This document shows positions 18,386-30,119 of a stretch of DNA of 64,000 bases, piece after piece. A model generated the notes under the pieces. It saw nothing but the letters and a program-made list of their open reading frames with translations. It was not told the origin of the DNA and searched no databases. The DNA is from Edaphobacter paludis (GTDB lineage Bacteria > Acidobacteriota > Terriglobia > Terriglobales > Acidobacteriaceae). Position 1 is the stretch's first letter. Each line of letters opens with the position of its first letter. The stretch is from the NCBI RefSeq assembly GCF_039993895.1, contig NZ_CP121194.1, positions 2,976,001-3,040,000 on the forward strand, read 5' to 3'. The translations under genes and the position numbers were made by a program.

Positions 18386-18421
18386 CCGCTGCTCGCCGAT
18401 TTTGCGTCATCAGGAAGCAGT

Positions 18422-19027
18422 TTAAGCCCCCGCAGTAATCCCATTCAGCAGCACATCCATCACCTGCGCCGCCGTCGACTTCGCATCGTAAACGCGCCCC
18501 GTAAACACAGCGGAGCTCAGCAGTTCATCGATCGCCCCGAACATGCAGTGCGCCACTACGCCATCGGAGACATCCCGCCGAAAGATCCCCTCATCCTGCC
18601 CCCGCCGAACCACCTCGCGGACCATCTGAATGTACTTCACCAGATGATGGTGCGAGAACTCCGCAATGAACTTCGCGCTCTGCCGCATCTCCGTCTGCAT
18701 CAACACAGCCATGCTGCGGTTCACCGTACAACTCTCCAGATGCACCAGCGCAATATACTCAAGCTGCTCTCGCGGCCCCGCCAGCGTCACAAACGCATCC
18801 GCAATCTGCTTGTAGAACTTCTCGAACGTCCTGTCGATCGCCGTCCGCAGAACATCGTCCTTGCTCTTGAAGTAGAGATAGACGGTCCCATCGGCCACCC
18901 CGGCCCGCTTCGCGATCTCGCTCACCGGCGACTTGAAGTATCCCCGCTCGGCGATCACCTCCACCGCCGCATCGAGAATGCGCTGATACTTCTCGCATGT
19001 TGCCAACTCTTCTTCAGTCTTCTTCAA
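18422..19027 (-). CDS. TetR/AcrR-family transcriptional regulator
   Basis: 201 residues. The N-terminal helix-turn-helix domain is typical: KYQRILDAAVEVIAERGYFK, then ISEIA-like SEIAKRAGVADGTVYLYFKSKDDVL. The C-terminal ligand domain is helical. Start TTG 19027 is chosen because TAGGAG lies just upstream; a GTG at 19051 would place that site inside the gene. The sequence resembles FadR-like TetR repressors that sense acyl-CoA, which fits an acyl-CoA synthetase 1.1 kb downstream, but that pairing is an inference. An AT-rich inverted repeat upstream at 19089-19114 could be its operator. Confidence 0.88.
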   Translation of the reverse strand: MKKTEEELATCEKYQRILDAAVEVIAERGYFKSPVSEIAKRAGVADGTVYLYFKSKDDVLRTAIDRTFEKFYKQIADAFVTLAGPREQLEYIALVHLESCTVNRSMAVLMQTEMRQSAKFIAEFSHHHLVKYIQMVREVVRRGQDEGIFRRDVSDGVVAHCMFGAIDELLSSAVFTGRVYDAKSTAAQVMDVLLNGITAGA

Positions 19028-19088
19028 GGCGTCTCCTACTTTAATCCGCACTTCCTGTCAGGCATGGCAACAATGCTTTTTCAAAATT

Positions 19089-19114
19089 CAGATGCATTTT
19101 TATGCATTTATCTG
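19089..19114. promoter_or_regulatory. AT-rich imperfect inverted repeat upstream of the TetR gene
   Basis: Within about 26 bp, two ATGCAT hexamers separated by TTTT (19092-19107) are flanked by CAGAT on the left and ATCTG on the right. The symmetry and the position about 60 bp before the TetR start fit an autoregulatory operator. The core TGCATTTTTATGCA also resembles the ARG-box-like half (TGCATAAATATACA) at 23881, so ArgR binding is an alternative. Neither is established. Confidence 0.35.
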
Positions 19115-19128
19115 TTTTCCACAGTTCC

Positions 19129-19167
19129 ATCTCAAAAATGAAAGCCAGTCCCCCGGAGAGAACTGGC
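19129..19167 (-). terminator. Probable terminator of gltB
   Basis: Read on the minus strand, GCCAGT and ACTGGC pair around a 12-base GC-rich loop and are followed by TTTCATTTTT. It lies about 80 bp after the gltB stop. Confidence 0.55.
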
Positions 19168-19243
19168 CCAATATTCACGAAAACAACATTATGACCATGG
19201 TCGTGCGGGACTATGATCGATCATCCCATTCGAAACTCCGACT

Positions 19244-22200
19244 TCAAGCCTGGGGCACCGGAGTCAACCGGACAAACGCCGCCGCATGCTTCGACCAATC
19301 CGCCAGCATCGCCTTTGCCAATCCGCTGGCAGACTCCTCCGCATGGGCCACAATCATCGACTTCAAAGCTTCCTGCGATTCGACATCGACCGCGTTGAAC
19401 TCTTCCGCAGCGATGAACTCCGGGTGATATCGCTTGCCGCTTACGAACGACCCATCCGCGTCATAAACCCACGCCAAGCCGCCCGTCATGCCCGCGCCAA
19501 AATTCATTCCAACCCGGCCTAGAACAGCCACAACACCGCCAGTCATGTATTCGCAACCGTGATCTCCAACTCCTTCTACAACAGCAGTGGCACCGGAGTT
19601 ACGAACCGCAAACCGCTCTCCAGCGCGACCAGCCGCAAACAGTTTTCCGGACGTGGCACCATACAACGCCACATTGCCCAGAATGACATGCTGCCCACTG
19701 TCTTTCGCCGCCAGACCGCAGGCACGGATGACGATCTCGCCACCAGACAGACCCTTGCCGACGAAGTCATTAGCCTGTCCATCCAGCACCAACTTCATGC
19801 CATCGACCGTAAAAGCGCCAAACGATTGTCCGGCCGTTCCATTCAGATTGAAGGTCACATCCGACGGGAAATCAGCCTGCGCACGCCGCAGAACCAGCTC
19901 TCCGGCAAGGCGCGAGCCGATAGCCCGGTCGCAGTTAGCAATCTTGGAATCCACAACATAAGGAACGCCCTGCTCAGCCGCCTCGAGCGCAGGTTCAACC
20001 CACGCCTCATCGAGGGGCGCGCTGACCATAGGCTGGTCGTTGCGAATTCCCATCCACCGGCTCGCACCTTCGGACACCTTCGCCAGCATCGGCTGAAGGT
20101 CGAGATTTCCGTCGAACCGAACCTGCTCAAGCAGGTCCGTGCGTCCAATGGCTTCGTCCAGCGAAGCAAATCCATACTTCGCCAGCAACTGCTGCAAGTC
20201 AGCCGAAAGCTCCTCGAAGAATCGGACCACATGCTCCGGCTTGCCGCGGAACTTCGCCCGCAACTCCGGCTTCTGCGTCGCAATGCCCGTAGGACAGGTA
20301 TTCAGATGGCACTGCCGGGCCATATCGCAACCCAGCACCACCAGCACCGCCGTTCCAAACGCATACTCGTCCGCGCCAAGCAAAGCCGCGATGAGAATGT
20401 CATGCGCCGTCGCCAGGCCGCCGTCGGTACGCAGCCGAACGCGTCCGCGCATTCCGTTCTGCATCAGCACCTGCTGCGCCTCGGCCAAACCAAGCTCCCA
20501 CGGATTGCCGGCATACTTGATGCTCGACAAAGCCGCTGCTCCCGTTCCGCCCACATTGCCGGCGATCACGATAAAGTCCGCATAGGCCTTGGCAACGCCC
20601 GCCGCAACCGTACCGACACCGCAGCCTGAGACCAGCTTCACACCGACCGCAGCCTTCGGATTCACGCGCTTCAGATCATAGATAAGCTGCGCAAGATCCT
20701 CGATCGAGTAGATATCATGATGCGGCGGCGGCGAGATCAGCGGGACGCCCGGCTGAGCATGACGCAGCCTGGCAATCATTCCGCTCACCTTGTGACCGGG
20801 CAGCTGACCGCCTTCACCGGGCTTCGCACCCTGGGCCACTTTGATCTCAATCTCTTCCGCATGGGCCAGATACTCAGCAGTCACGCCAAAGCGCCCCGAG
20901 GCAATCTGCTTGATCTTGTTGTTCAACGAAGTATGCACAGCAGGAGCTTCAACGACTGGCTCAGCCACGGCCGTACCGCCGCCAGAGCGTGCGCGCATGA
21001 TCAACTCTTCATCCTGATGAATCCTTCCTCCATCAACAGAGTTGAGTTTGTAAACAGCACGGTCTTCGCCGCCCTCGCCCGTATTCGAGCGTCCGCCAAA
21101 CATGTTCATCCCGGCCGTAATCGTCTGATGGGCCTCCGGGCTCAACGAGCCCAGCGACATGGCGCTCGAGATAAACCGCTTGGCCAGACTCGACGCCGCT
21201 TCGACTTCACTCACGGCCAGTGCCTGCCCAGCCGAGCGAATCTTCAACAGGTCGCGCAGTACAGCCGGATCGTGTTCGAGAACATCATGCGTAAAGATGG
21301 CAAAGGCGCTCGCCGGATCAGTAGGCTGCGGAACATTACGCGCCGTACCGACGACCGACTGCAGTGCTTTTACATTGGGCGGCTGCCAGGCATGGGGCTC
21401 AGAGACATTCGCCTTGCGGAATCGTACCCAACCATAGTCGGGCAGGTCTGCCGCGGCAGCTACGCTTCCCTCACCCACCTGCCAGGTCTGCCGAAGCTGA
21501 CGCTCCACCTCGGCAAATCCAACGCCCGAAAGAGGCGCAGGCGTATCGACGAAGCAACGGTCCACCACGCTCGAATGCAGGCCGAGAATATCGAACAGAT
21601 GTCCACCACGATAGCTGTGCACGACGGAGATGCCCATCTTGGACATCACCTTCGCCAGACCGGCATCCAGCGCCTTCAGCATCTTGCGCTCGTAGACTTC
21701 AGCGTCCGTACCGGCAGGAGCCACACTCAAAGCCGTCTCCAAAGCCAGCCACGGACATACAACACCCGCGCCATAGCCAATCAGCACGGCGGCATGGTGA
21801 ATATCGCGGCAATCACCCGCCTCGACCGCTATTCCCGCAAGGGTACGCAGCCCCGCCGCAACCAGCGCCTGGTGAACTGCACCGGTCGCCATGGCCATCG
21901 GAATTGGAAGCCGTTCCGGACTCGCCGAGCGATCCGAGAGCATCAGAATGCGCGCGCCGTTCCGCACCAGTTGTATCGCCTGCATGCAAATGTCATCGAG
22001 TCCCTGAAGCAGCGTGTTCTCGGGTTTAAAGACGCACTGCAACTCCGCAAAATTCAACTCCGCCGCATGAGGATATTGGCGGCTCCGCAGAGCCTGAACC
22101 TGTCCCAGCGAGATGAACGGCGAAGACAGCGAAAGCCCAGGCAACGGCGAATTCTTATCCAGCAGATGGGCCCATGGGCCAAGCCGCGTATGCAGCGAAA

Positions 22201-23794
22201 CCACGCACGCCTCACGCAGAGGATCGATGGCAGGATTTGTCACCTGCGCGAAACGCTGCCGGAAATAGGCATAAATCGGTCTCGGCGACCGCGCGAGGAA
22301 GGCCAGCGGAGTGTCGTCACCCATCGACCAGACTGGGTCCTTACCCTCAGTCGCCATCGGCTGAAGAATCATCTTCACATCTTCACGCGTATAGCCAAAC
22401 CCGCGATGCGTGGCCGCAAGCGTAGCCGCGTCAATAGGCTCGAACGGCACTGTATCGAGAGGAGTATCTTCCACCAGCTTTGCGTAAGTGGCCCCCTCGT
22501 CGAACAACTGCAGCAGCGCCTCATTCTCATAAATCTCGTGCTTTTCGAGATCGACCAGGAACATCTCACCCGGCCCAAGACGCCCGCTATGCACGACCTC
22601 TTCCGGATCGAGATCGACCAGCCCAATCTCCGAGCCGGCAACCACTAAACCATCCTTGGTCACTGCAAAGCGGCAGGGACGAAGACCATTGCGGTCGAGA
22701 GCAGCGCCAACAACTTTGCCGTCGCTGAATGCCAAGGCAGCCGGGCCATCCCATGGCTCGGCGCAATCGATGTGGTAACGCAGGAACGAGGAGGTCTGAT
22801 GCCCCTCGGACGCAGGCGGCAGCAGCATGCGGACCGCCTCGGCCAAAGTCCTTCCATTCTGCGAAAGCAGTTCAATCGCCTCATCGAGACTTGTCGAATC
22901 GGTGCCACCCTCGGTCAGCACAGGCTTGCACTCGACGGGAAGCGTGGAATCGCGTGCCGTCATCCGGGCGCGATTGCCCCAGATCGTATTGATCTCGCCA
23001 TTGTGTCCCAGCTTGCGGCCTGGCTGCGCACGGTGCCATGTAGGCAGCGTGTTGGTGGCATACCGCTGATGAAAGACCGCGAACGGCGTAACGAACTCTT
23101 CCGATGACAGATCGGGGAAGAACTGCGCCAGAAAACTTCCGGCAACCATCGCTTTATAGGTAATCGTTTGCGACGACAGCGAACAGATATACCCGGTCAC
23201 ATCCCCACGCTCATGCGACCGTTCAAACTGCTTCCGTGCCAGATAGAGCCTGCGCTCCATCGTTCCCGGCTCGGCATTGTCTGAATCCACTACCAGTACC
23301 TGCCGGATCTTCGGCATCGTACTCAGAGCCTCTTCACCCAGCCACTCCGTACAGATCGGAACGTCACGCCAACAAAGCACCTTAAAATCGTGAGAGAGCA
23401 GACACCGCTCCAGCAAAGCCTCCGCGCGCGTCTCCTCCAGGGGCAGCAGCAGCATCCCCACACCGAGCAATTGCTTGTCATCAAGCTCGATATTCGTGGC
23501 ACGCAGCAAAAGAGCTCGCGGAACGGCGGTCAACACACCCACGCCATCGCTGCTCTTTCCATCCGCCGCAGTGGCGCCACGGTGCGCCAGGCGGCCAAGA
23601 GCAGTCAAGGCCTGCTCTAAAATTTTATGGGAAGGCACTGAATTGACAGCCGCTACAAAGCCGACGCCACACGAATCATGGTCAAATTTCTCGTCAATCA
23701 GGGAGGCCGGAACATTCGACAGGCGCTGAGTAGGCAGGGTGGTGGCAGAGGTCAGGGCAGCGGGGTTTAACCCATTTGTAAAAAACTGTTCCAT
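19244..23794 (-). CDS. gltB: Glutamate synthase large subunit
   Basis: 1516 residues, full length. It makes two glutamates from glutamine and 2-oxoglutarate. The first residues are a propeptide, and the mature enzyme should begin at C42 in HDSCGVGFVA, the glutaminase nucleophile. Next come the amidotransferase domain (HQRYATNTLPTW, GHNGEINT), the central domain, the FMN/Fe-S synthase domain (GGRSNTGEGGED; CHLNTCPTGIATQ contributing cluster cysteines) and the GXGXG C-terminal domain. No small subunit gltD lies beside it, so the partner is encoded elsewhere or ferredoxin is the donor. It is divergent from argR, with paired ARG-box-like sites about 85 bp before its start, suggesting joint control with arginine synthesis. 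Confidence 0.97.
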   Translation of the reverse strand: MEQFFTNGLNPAALTSATTLPTQRLSNVPASLIDEKFDHDSCGVGFVAAVNSVPSHKILEQALTALGRLAHRGATAADGKSSDGVGVLTAVPRALLLRATNIELDDKQLLGVGMLLLPLEETRAEALLERCLLSHDFKVLCWRDVPICTEWLGEEALSTMPKIRQVLVVDSDNAEPGTMERRLYLARKQFERSHERGDVTGYICSLSSQTITYKAMVAGSFLAQFFPDLSSEEFVTPFAVFHQRYATNTLPTWHRAQPGRKLGHNGEINTIWGNRARMTARDSTLPVECKPVLTEGGTDSTSLDEAIELLSQNGRTLAEAVRMLLPPASEGHQTSSFLRYHIDCAEPWDGPAALAFSDGKVVGAALDRNGLRPCRFAVTKDGLVVAGSEIGLVDLDPEEVVHSGRLGPGEMFLVDLEKHEIYENEALLQLFDEGATYAKLVEDTPLDTVPFEPIDAATLAATHRGFGYTREDVKMILQPMATEGKDPVWSMGDDTPLAFLARSPRPIYAYFRQRFAQVTNPAIDPLREACVVSLHTRLGPWAHLLDKNSPLPGLSLSSPFISLGQVQALRSRQYPHAAELNFAELQCVFKPENTLLQGLDDICMQAIQLVRNGARILMLSDRSASPERLPIPMAMATGAVHQALVAAGLRTLAGIAVEAGDCRDIHHAAVLIGYGAGVVCPWLALETALSVAPAGTDAEVYERKMLKALDAGLAKVMSKMGISVVHSYRGGHLFDILGLHSSVVDRCFVDTPAPLSGVGFAEVERQLRQTWQVGEGSVAAAADLPDYGWVRFRKANVSEPHAWQPPNVKALQSVVGTARNVPQPTDPASAFAIFTHDVLEHDPAVLRDLLKIRSAGQALAVSEVEAASSLAKRFISSAMSLGSLSPEAHQTITAGMNMFGGRSNTGEGGEDRAVYKLNSVDGGRIHQDEELIMRARSGGGTAVAEPVVEAPAVHTSLNNKIKQIASGRFGVTAEYLAHAEEIEIKVAQGAKPGEGGQLPGHKVSGMIARLRHAQPGVPLISPPPHHDIYSIEDLAQLIYDLKRVNPKAAVGVKLVSGCGVGTVAAGVAKAYADFIVIAGNVGGTGAAALSSIKYAGNPWELGLAEAQQVLMQNGMRGRVRLRTDGGLATAHDILIAALLGADEYAFGTAVLVVLGCDMARQCHLNTCPTGIATQKPELRAKFRGKPEHVVRFFEELSADLQQLLAKYGFASLDEAIGRTDLLEQVRFDGNLDLQPMLAKVSEGASRWMGIRNDQPMVSAPLDEAWVEPALEAAEQGVPYVVDSKIANCDRAIGSRLAGELVLRRAQADFPSDVTFNLNGTAGQSFGAFTVDGMKLVLDGQANDFVGKGLSGGEIVIRACGLAAKDSGQHVILGNVALYGATSGKLFAAGRAGERFAVRNSGATAVVEGVGDHGCEYMTGGVVAVLGRVGMNFGAGMTGGLAWVYDADGSFVSGKRYHPEFIAAEEFNAVDVESQEALKSMIVAHAEESASGLAKAMLADWSKHAAAFVRLTPVPQA

Positions 23795-23878
23795 GCTTCA
23801 CTATACGTCCAGCGACACTCAAGTGTCTCCAGAGATACCTTCCGTTTGGGGCACGCTAATGCGTCTAAACAAGCGCGC

Positions 23879-23916
23879 TATGCATAAATATACATGATCA
23901 TGTATATTTATGCATA
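23879..23916. promoter_or_regulatory. Paired ARG-box-like sites forming a 38-bp perfect palindrome
   Basis: Two 18-bp boxes, TATGCATAAATATACATG (23879-23896) and its exact reverse complement (23899-23916), are separated by two bases. The whole 38 bp is a perfect palindrome. ArgR hexamers in other bacteria bind two tandem 18-bp AT-rich boxes separated by two or three bases upstream of arg genes. The argR start is 69 bp to the right and gltB starts 85 bp to the left. This arrangement supports ArgR autoregulation of the arg operon and possible control of gltB. Confidence 0.82.
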
Positions 23917-23984
23917 GGCGTGAACTTCCCGCTATCTCTTGACCTCACGAAACATTGCAGGCATTTAACAGGGAAAACACCCGC

Positions 23985-24425
23985 ATGAAACAACAGCGTC
24001 ATACCGTAATTCGAGAGCTTCTGGTAAACACGTCCGTTGCCAGTCAGGACGCGTTGCAGAAAAAGCTCGCCGAACGAGGTTTTCATGTCACCCAGGCGAC
24101 GCTGTCGCGGGACATCCACGAGTTGCGGCTTTCCAAAGGGCCAGCCGGCTATTCCCTGCCTGGCGGTGACGATGACGACGAAGATGCTCTGCCGGGGATT
24201 CGCGAAGTCCTTCACAGCTTTGGACTTGAAGTGCGTCCAGCGGCCAATCTTCTGGTCCTGGTTACGACCACAGGAAGCGCCCAGCCGGTGGCTGCCGGAA
24301 TCGATTACGAAGACTGGCCGGAGGTCGTTGGCACCATTGCGGGGGATGACACTATCCTTATTATCTGTCCCGATGAACAGCAGGCAAAGACACTGAAATC
24401 TCGAATTGAAGGGTACATTGGCTAA
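23985..24425 (+). CDS. argR: Arginine repressor
   Basis: 146 residues from ATG 23985. The N-terminal winged helix domain (RHTVIRELLVNTSVASQDAL, then the signature TLSRDIHELRLSK) binds ARG boxes. The C-terminal domain binds arginine and forms hexamers, with the conserved GTIAGDDTILIICPDE. A TTG at 23955 would add ten residues, but the ATG fits the family. It is the first gene of the arg cluster, directly downstream of the palindromic operator, and its last eight bases overlap the argC start. Confidence 0.95.
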   Translation: MKQQRHTVIRELLVNTSVASQDALQKKLAERGFHVTQATLSRDIHELRLSKGPAGYSLPGGDDDDEDALPGIREVLHSFGLEVRPAANLLVLVTTTGSAQPVAAGIDYEDWPEVVGTIAGDDTILIICPDEQQAKTLKSRIEGYIG

Positions 24426-25539
24426 TCTGGAAACACTGCAACCATCGACTGAAATCGCGAACGCGCCCACCAAGCCCGTCGCGCCGCAGATTGCTGTAGC
24501 AGGCGTCAGCGGCTACGCTGGCGGAGAACTGGCGCGTCTGCTGCTGCACCATCCCGCCCTGAGCGGAACCAGACCGATCTTTCTGGGCCGCGCCGGTGAA
24601 GCCGAAGTGGGGCCGTCCACCTCGCTGGAGGCTCTTCATCCTTATCTGACGGCTCCGGGCCATCACGCATCGACCCCCGTATTCCCTTTCACGTGGAACC
24701 GGATCGTCGATGCAGGGACGAAAGTACTCTTCCTTGCAACGCCGCACGAGCAGTCCCGAGAGTGGGTGCCTGAAGCCATCGAGCGCGGCATCAAGGTCAT
24801 CGACCTGAGCGGCGCCTGGCGGCTGCAGGAGACGCGCAATCGCGACGTCTACCGCTTGACGGATGCAAATCCTAAACTCGCAGCAGAATTGCAGGCAGAG
24901 GCGGTCTACGGTTGCCCTGAGCTGCACCGCGACGCAATCAGAAGCGCCCGTCTGGTAGCGAATCCCGGCTGTTACTCCACATCCATGATTCTCGCGCTCG
25001 CTCCTCTGGTTCAGGCCGGCCTGGTGGACATCGACCACGGCATCATCTGCGATGCGAAATCGGGAGTAAGCGGAGCCGGAAAAGCGGCAACAGCGAAGAC
25101 CCACTTCATGTATGCCGCCGATAATCTGTCGGCCTATAACGTCTTCGGCCATCGCCACACCGGCGAGTTGCTCGAGCAACTTCACCTGAGCGCAGACCAG
25201 ATTCAGTTCACGCCTCATCTGCTGCCCATCCCACGCGGCATTCTCGCGACCAACTATCTGCGGCTCAAGCAGTCGACCGATTCTTCGACGATCAGTGCCG
25301 TGTTCTCGAACTTTTACCGGCATAGTCCGATGGTCCGTCTCTATCCATCCCCGCAGTTGCCGCAGATTCAGCATGTCGTTCGTACCAACTTCTGCGATAT
25401 CGGCTTCGAACTGGCGAGCGATGGAAAACGGCTGGTCATCGTCTCCTGCCTGGACAATCTGTTGAAGGGTGCATCCGGTCAGGCAGTTCAAAATCTAAAC
25501 CTGATGTGCGGCTGGAACGAACAGGAGGGCTTGCTGTGA
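24418..25539 (+). CDS. argC: N-acetyl-gamma-glutamyl-phosphate reductase
   Basis: 373 residues if translation starts at TTG 24418; TTG 24406 is also possible and no ATG is available. It reduces N-acetylglutamyl phosphate with NADPH, the third step of arginine synthesis. The Rossmann motif is IAVAGVSGYAGGELARLL, the catalytic Cys lies in VANPGCYSTSM, and a conserved His is in NVFGHRHTGE. The start overlaps the argR stop, with AAGGG upstream, and the gene ends in a GTGA overlap with argB. The first 25 residues are poorly conserved linker-like sequence. Confidence 0.95.
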   Translation: MANLETLQPSTEIANAPTKPVAPQIAVAGVSGYAGGELARLLLHHPALSGTRPIFLGRAGEAEVGPSTSLEALHPYLTAPGHHASTPVFPFTWNRIVDAGTKVLFLATPHEQSREWVPEAIERGIKVIDLSGAWRLQETRNRDVYRLTDANPKLAAELQAEAVYGCPELHRDAIRSARLVANPGCYSTSMILALAPLVQAGLVDIDHGIICDAKSGVSGAGKAATAKTHFMYAADNLSAYNVFGHRHTGELLEQLHLSADQIQFTPHLLPIPRGILATNYLRLKQSTDSSTISAVFSNFYRHSPMVRLYPSPQLPQIQHVVRTNFCDIGFELASDGKRLVIVSCLDNLLKGASGQAVQNLNLMCGWNEQEGLL

Positions 25540-26318
25540 GATTTGTCATCAAACTAGGCGGTGCGGCCCTTGAAAACAAGGAGATTCTGCATGGCTGCGG
25601 CAAGGCAATTGCCGACCTCGTAGCCGATGGAAACCAGGTTGCCGTCGTCCACGGCGGCGGCGTTCAACTCACGCGTACCCTGGCGCTGATGGGCAAGAAG
25701 AGCGAGTTCATCTCCGGCCTGCGCGTCACCGACGCCGAAACCCGCGACGCCGCAATCATGGTTCTCGCCGGCCGCGTCAACAAGTCGCTGGTCGCAGCCA
25801 TCGGATCGCACGGTCAGGCCGCAGTCGGCCTCTCCGGCGGTGACGGCCACGTCTTTCGCGCGCGCAAGAAGAAGACGAACCCTGACCTCGGCTTTGTAGG
25901 CGAGATCGCAGGAACCGACTCCCGTTGGCTCGAAGCCATCTGGACCATGGGCGCAGTTCCCGTCATCTCGTCCATTGCCCTGGGCTTCGATGGCGAGTAC
26001 TACAACATCAACGCCGATGAGATGGCCGCTGCCTGCGCCATCTGTACCCACGCCGACACCCTTGTCTTTCTTACCGATGTCCCCGGCGTCAAAGGAGCGG
26101 ACGGAAATGTCATGCGATGGCTCACCCTGTCGCAGATTCCCGCGCTCGAAAAGCAGCAGGTCGTCTCCGGCGGTATGTTGCCAAAACTCAACGCCTGCCG
26201 CAACGCCCTGACGCACGGCGTCAAACGTGTACGTATTCTGCCTGCGGAGTCCGCAGCACTGCTGCCCGATCTCTGCTCGACCCGGGTCAACGATGGAACG
26301 GAGGTAATGGTCGCATGA
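25536..26318 (+). CDS. argB: Acetylglutamate kinase
   Basis: 260 residues. It phosphorylates N-acetylglutamate, the second step of the pathway. Amino-acid kinase motifs are clear: VIKLGGAALEN at the start, VVHGGGVQLT (glycine-rich loop), YNINADEMAAACA and LVFLTDVPGVKG. The GTG start is set by AGGAGGG just before it and overlaps the argC stop by four bases (GTGA). The short form lacking the N-terminal helix of arginine-sensitive kinases suggests that feedback control lies elsewhere, perhaps at argA or through ArgR. The ATGA overlap with argD implies translational coupling. Confidence 0.95.
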   Translation: MRFVIKLGGAALENKEILHGCGKAIADLVADGNQVAVVHGGGVQLTRTLALMGKKSEFISGLRVTDAETRDAAIMVLAGRVNKSLVAAIGSHGQAAVGLSGGDGHVFRARKKKTNPDLGFVGEIAGTDSRWLEAIWTMGAVPVISSIALGFDGEYYNINADEMAAACAICTHADTLVFLTDVPGVKGADGNVMRWLTLSQIPALEKQQVVSGGMLPKLNACRNALTHGVKRVRILPAESAALLPDLCSTRVNDGTEVMVA

Positions 26319-27560
26319 AGCTGGCATCCATACAGGCCGCGGAGAAAAAACTACTTCTCCAAACCTATGAGCGTAATCCCTATCTCTTCGTCGGCGGACA
26401 GGGCGTCTACCTGCACGATGAAGAAGGTCACGATTTTCTCGACCTGTTGAGCGGCATCGGCGTCTCCGCGCTCGGCTATGGGCATCCCGCCATCGAAGCG
26501 GCCATTCAGGACCAGAGCAAGCGCCTGCTGCACACGTCGAACCTCTTCTACCACGAGGGAACGGCGAACCTCGCGCTCCGTCTGACCGAGATCAGCGGCC
26601 TCGATCGCGTCTTCTTCTGCAACAGTGGTACGGAGGCATGGGAGGCCGCGCTGAAGCTCGCCCGCTCCCACGCGCGTCTGCTGCGCGAAAAGGGCCGGAA
26701 GATCGGCACAACGTTTCTGGCCATGGAACACAGCTTCCACGGACGCACCATGGGCTCGGTTGCGACAACGCACAAGGAAAAATATCGCGAGCCCTTTGCC
26801 CCGGTCATGCCTGGCGTCGAGTTCGTGCGCTTCAATGACATCGCCGATCTGCGCGCAAAGTTCTCACAGGACATCTGCGGCATCTGCATCGAGCCGCTTC
26901 AGGGCGAAGGCGGCATTCATCCCGTCTCACAGGAGTTCTTCGCCGCGGCACGCGAGCTCTGCGACTCCACCGGAGCCTTGCTGCTCGCCGACGAGATCCA
27001 GAGCGGCCTCGGTCGCACCGGAAAGTGGTTTGCCTATCAGCATTACGGCATCCTGCCCGACATCACCACGCTCGCCAAGCCCATCGCGGGCGGCATCCCC
27101 ATGGGAGCGATGCTCTGCACCGACGAAGCCGCACTCGGCTTCACTCCCGGCCAGCACGGCACGACCTTCGGCGGTGGTCCCCTCGCCTGCGCCGTCGCCA
27201 TTGCCGTTCTCGACACGATGCAGCGCGAGAACATGCTGAAACACATCCATGACATCGGAGAGTTTTTCAAATCAAAGCTGCAGACGCTGGCGACACATCA
27301 TGACTGCATCGTCGACGTTCGCGGCATGGGCCTGATGCTTGGCATCGAACTCAATTCCGCCGAGTTGGCAAAGCAGGTGGCCGCAAAGATGATGGAACGC
27401 CGCATCATTATCAACCGCACCAGCGAGACGGTGCTTCGCTTCCTGCCGCCATACATCCTCGAACGGAAGCATGTCGAGATCGCCATCAACGCGCTCGACG
27501 AAATCTTGAAAGATCTTGCAGCAACATACGCCGGAACCGCATCGGCAGGAGAAAAATCCC

Positions 27561-27568
<8 letters not shown>
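26315..27568 (+). CDS. argD: Acetylornithine aminotransferase
   Basis: 417 residues from ATG 26315. It transfers the amino group from glutamate to N-acetylglutamate semialdehyde using pyridoxal phosphate. The class III aminotransferase motifs are present: FFCNSGTEAWEAALKLAR, HSFHGRTMGS, LLADEIQSGLGRTGK, and the PLP lysine in TTLAKPIAGGIPMGAM. ATG overlaps the argB stop (ATGA), with GGAGG ten bases upstream; the open frame extends further into argB, but this start is the natural one. Its end overlaps the argF start by eight bases. Confidence 0.95.
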
Positions 27569-30036
<2,468 letters not shown>

Positions 30037-30049
30037 CCACGTACATTCC

Positions 30050-30088
30050 TTTTGTTGTCATTCCCGAAGGGAATCTGCGTTTCGCCAG
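30050..30088 (+). repeat. REP-like element R1 (direct)
   Basis: 39 bp identical to 30496-30534. It contains the palindrome TTCCCGAAGGGAA inside TTGTCATTCCCGAAGGGAAT, followed by CTGCGTTTCGCCAG. It begins 13 bp after the argG stop and ends about 30 bp before the GIY-YIG start. Confidence 0.93.
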
Positions 30089-30119
30089 AAAGCGGCACGA
30101 AAGCAATCGGAGAGCACCA

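Noticed and set aside
20717..22648. 643-residue open frame on the plus strand inside gltB
   Set aside because: Antisense to conserved glutamate synthase motifs, with an Arg/His-rich composition typical of shadow frames.
23939..23967. Promoter TTGACC for argR
   Set aside because: The -35 is good, but no acceptable -10 follows at 16-18 bp, and a start there would leave almost no leader; the real promoter more likely overlaps the palindrome.
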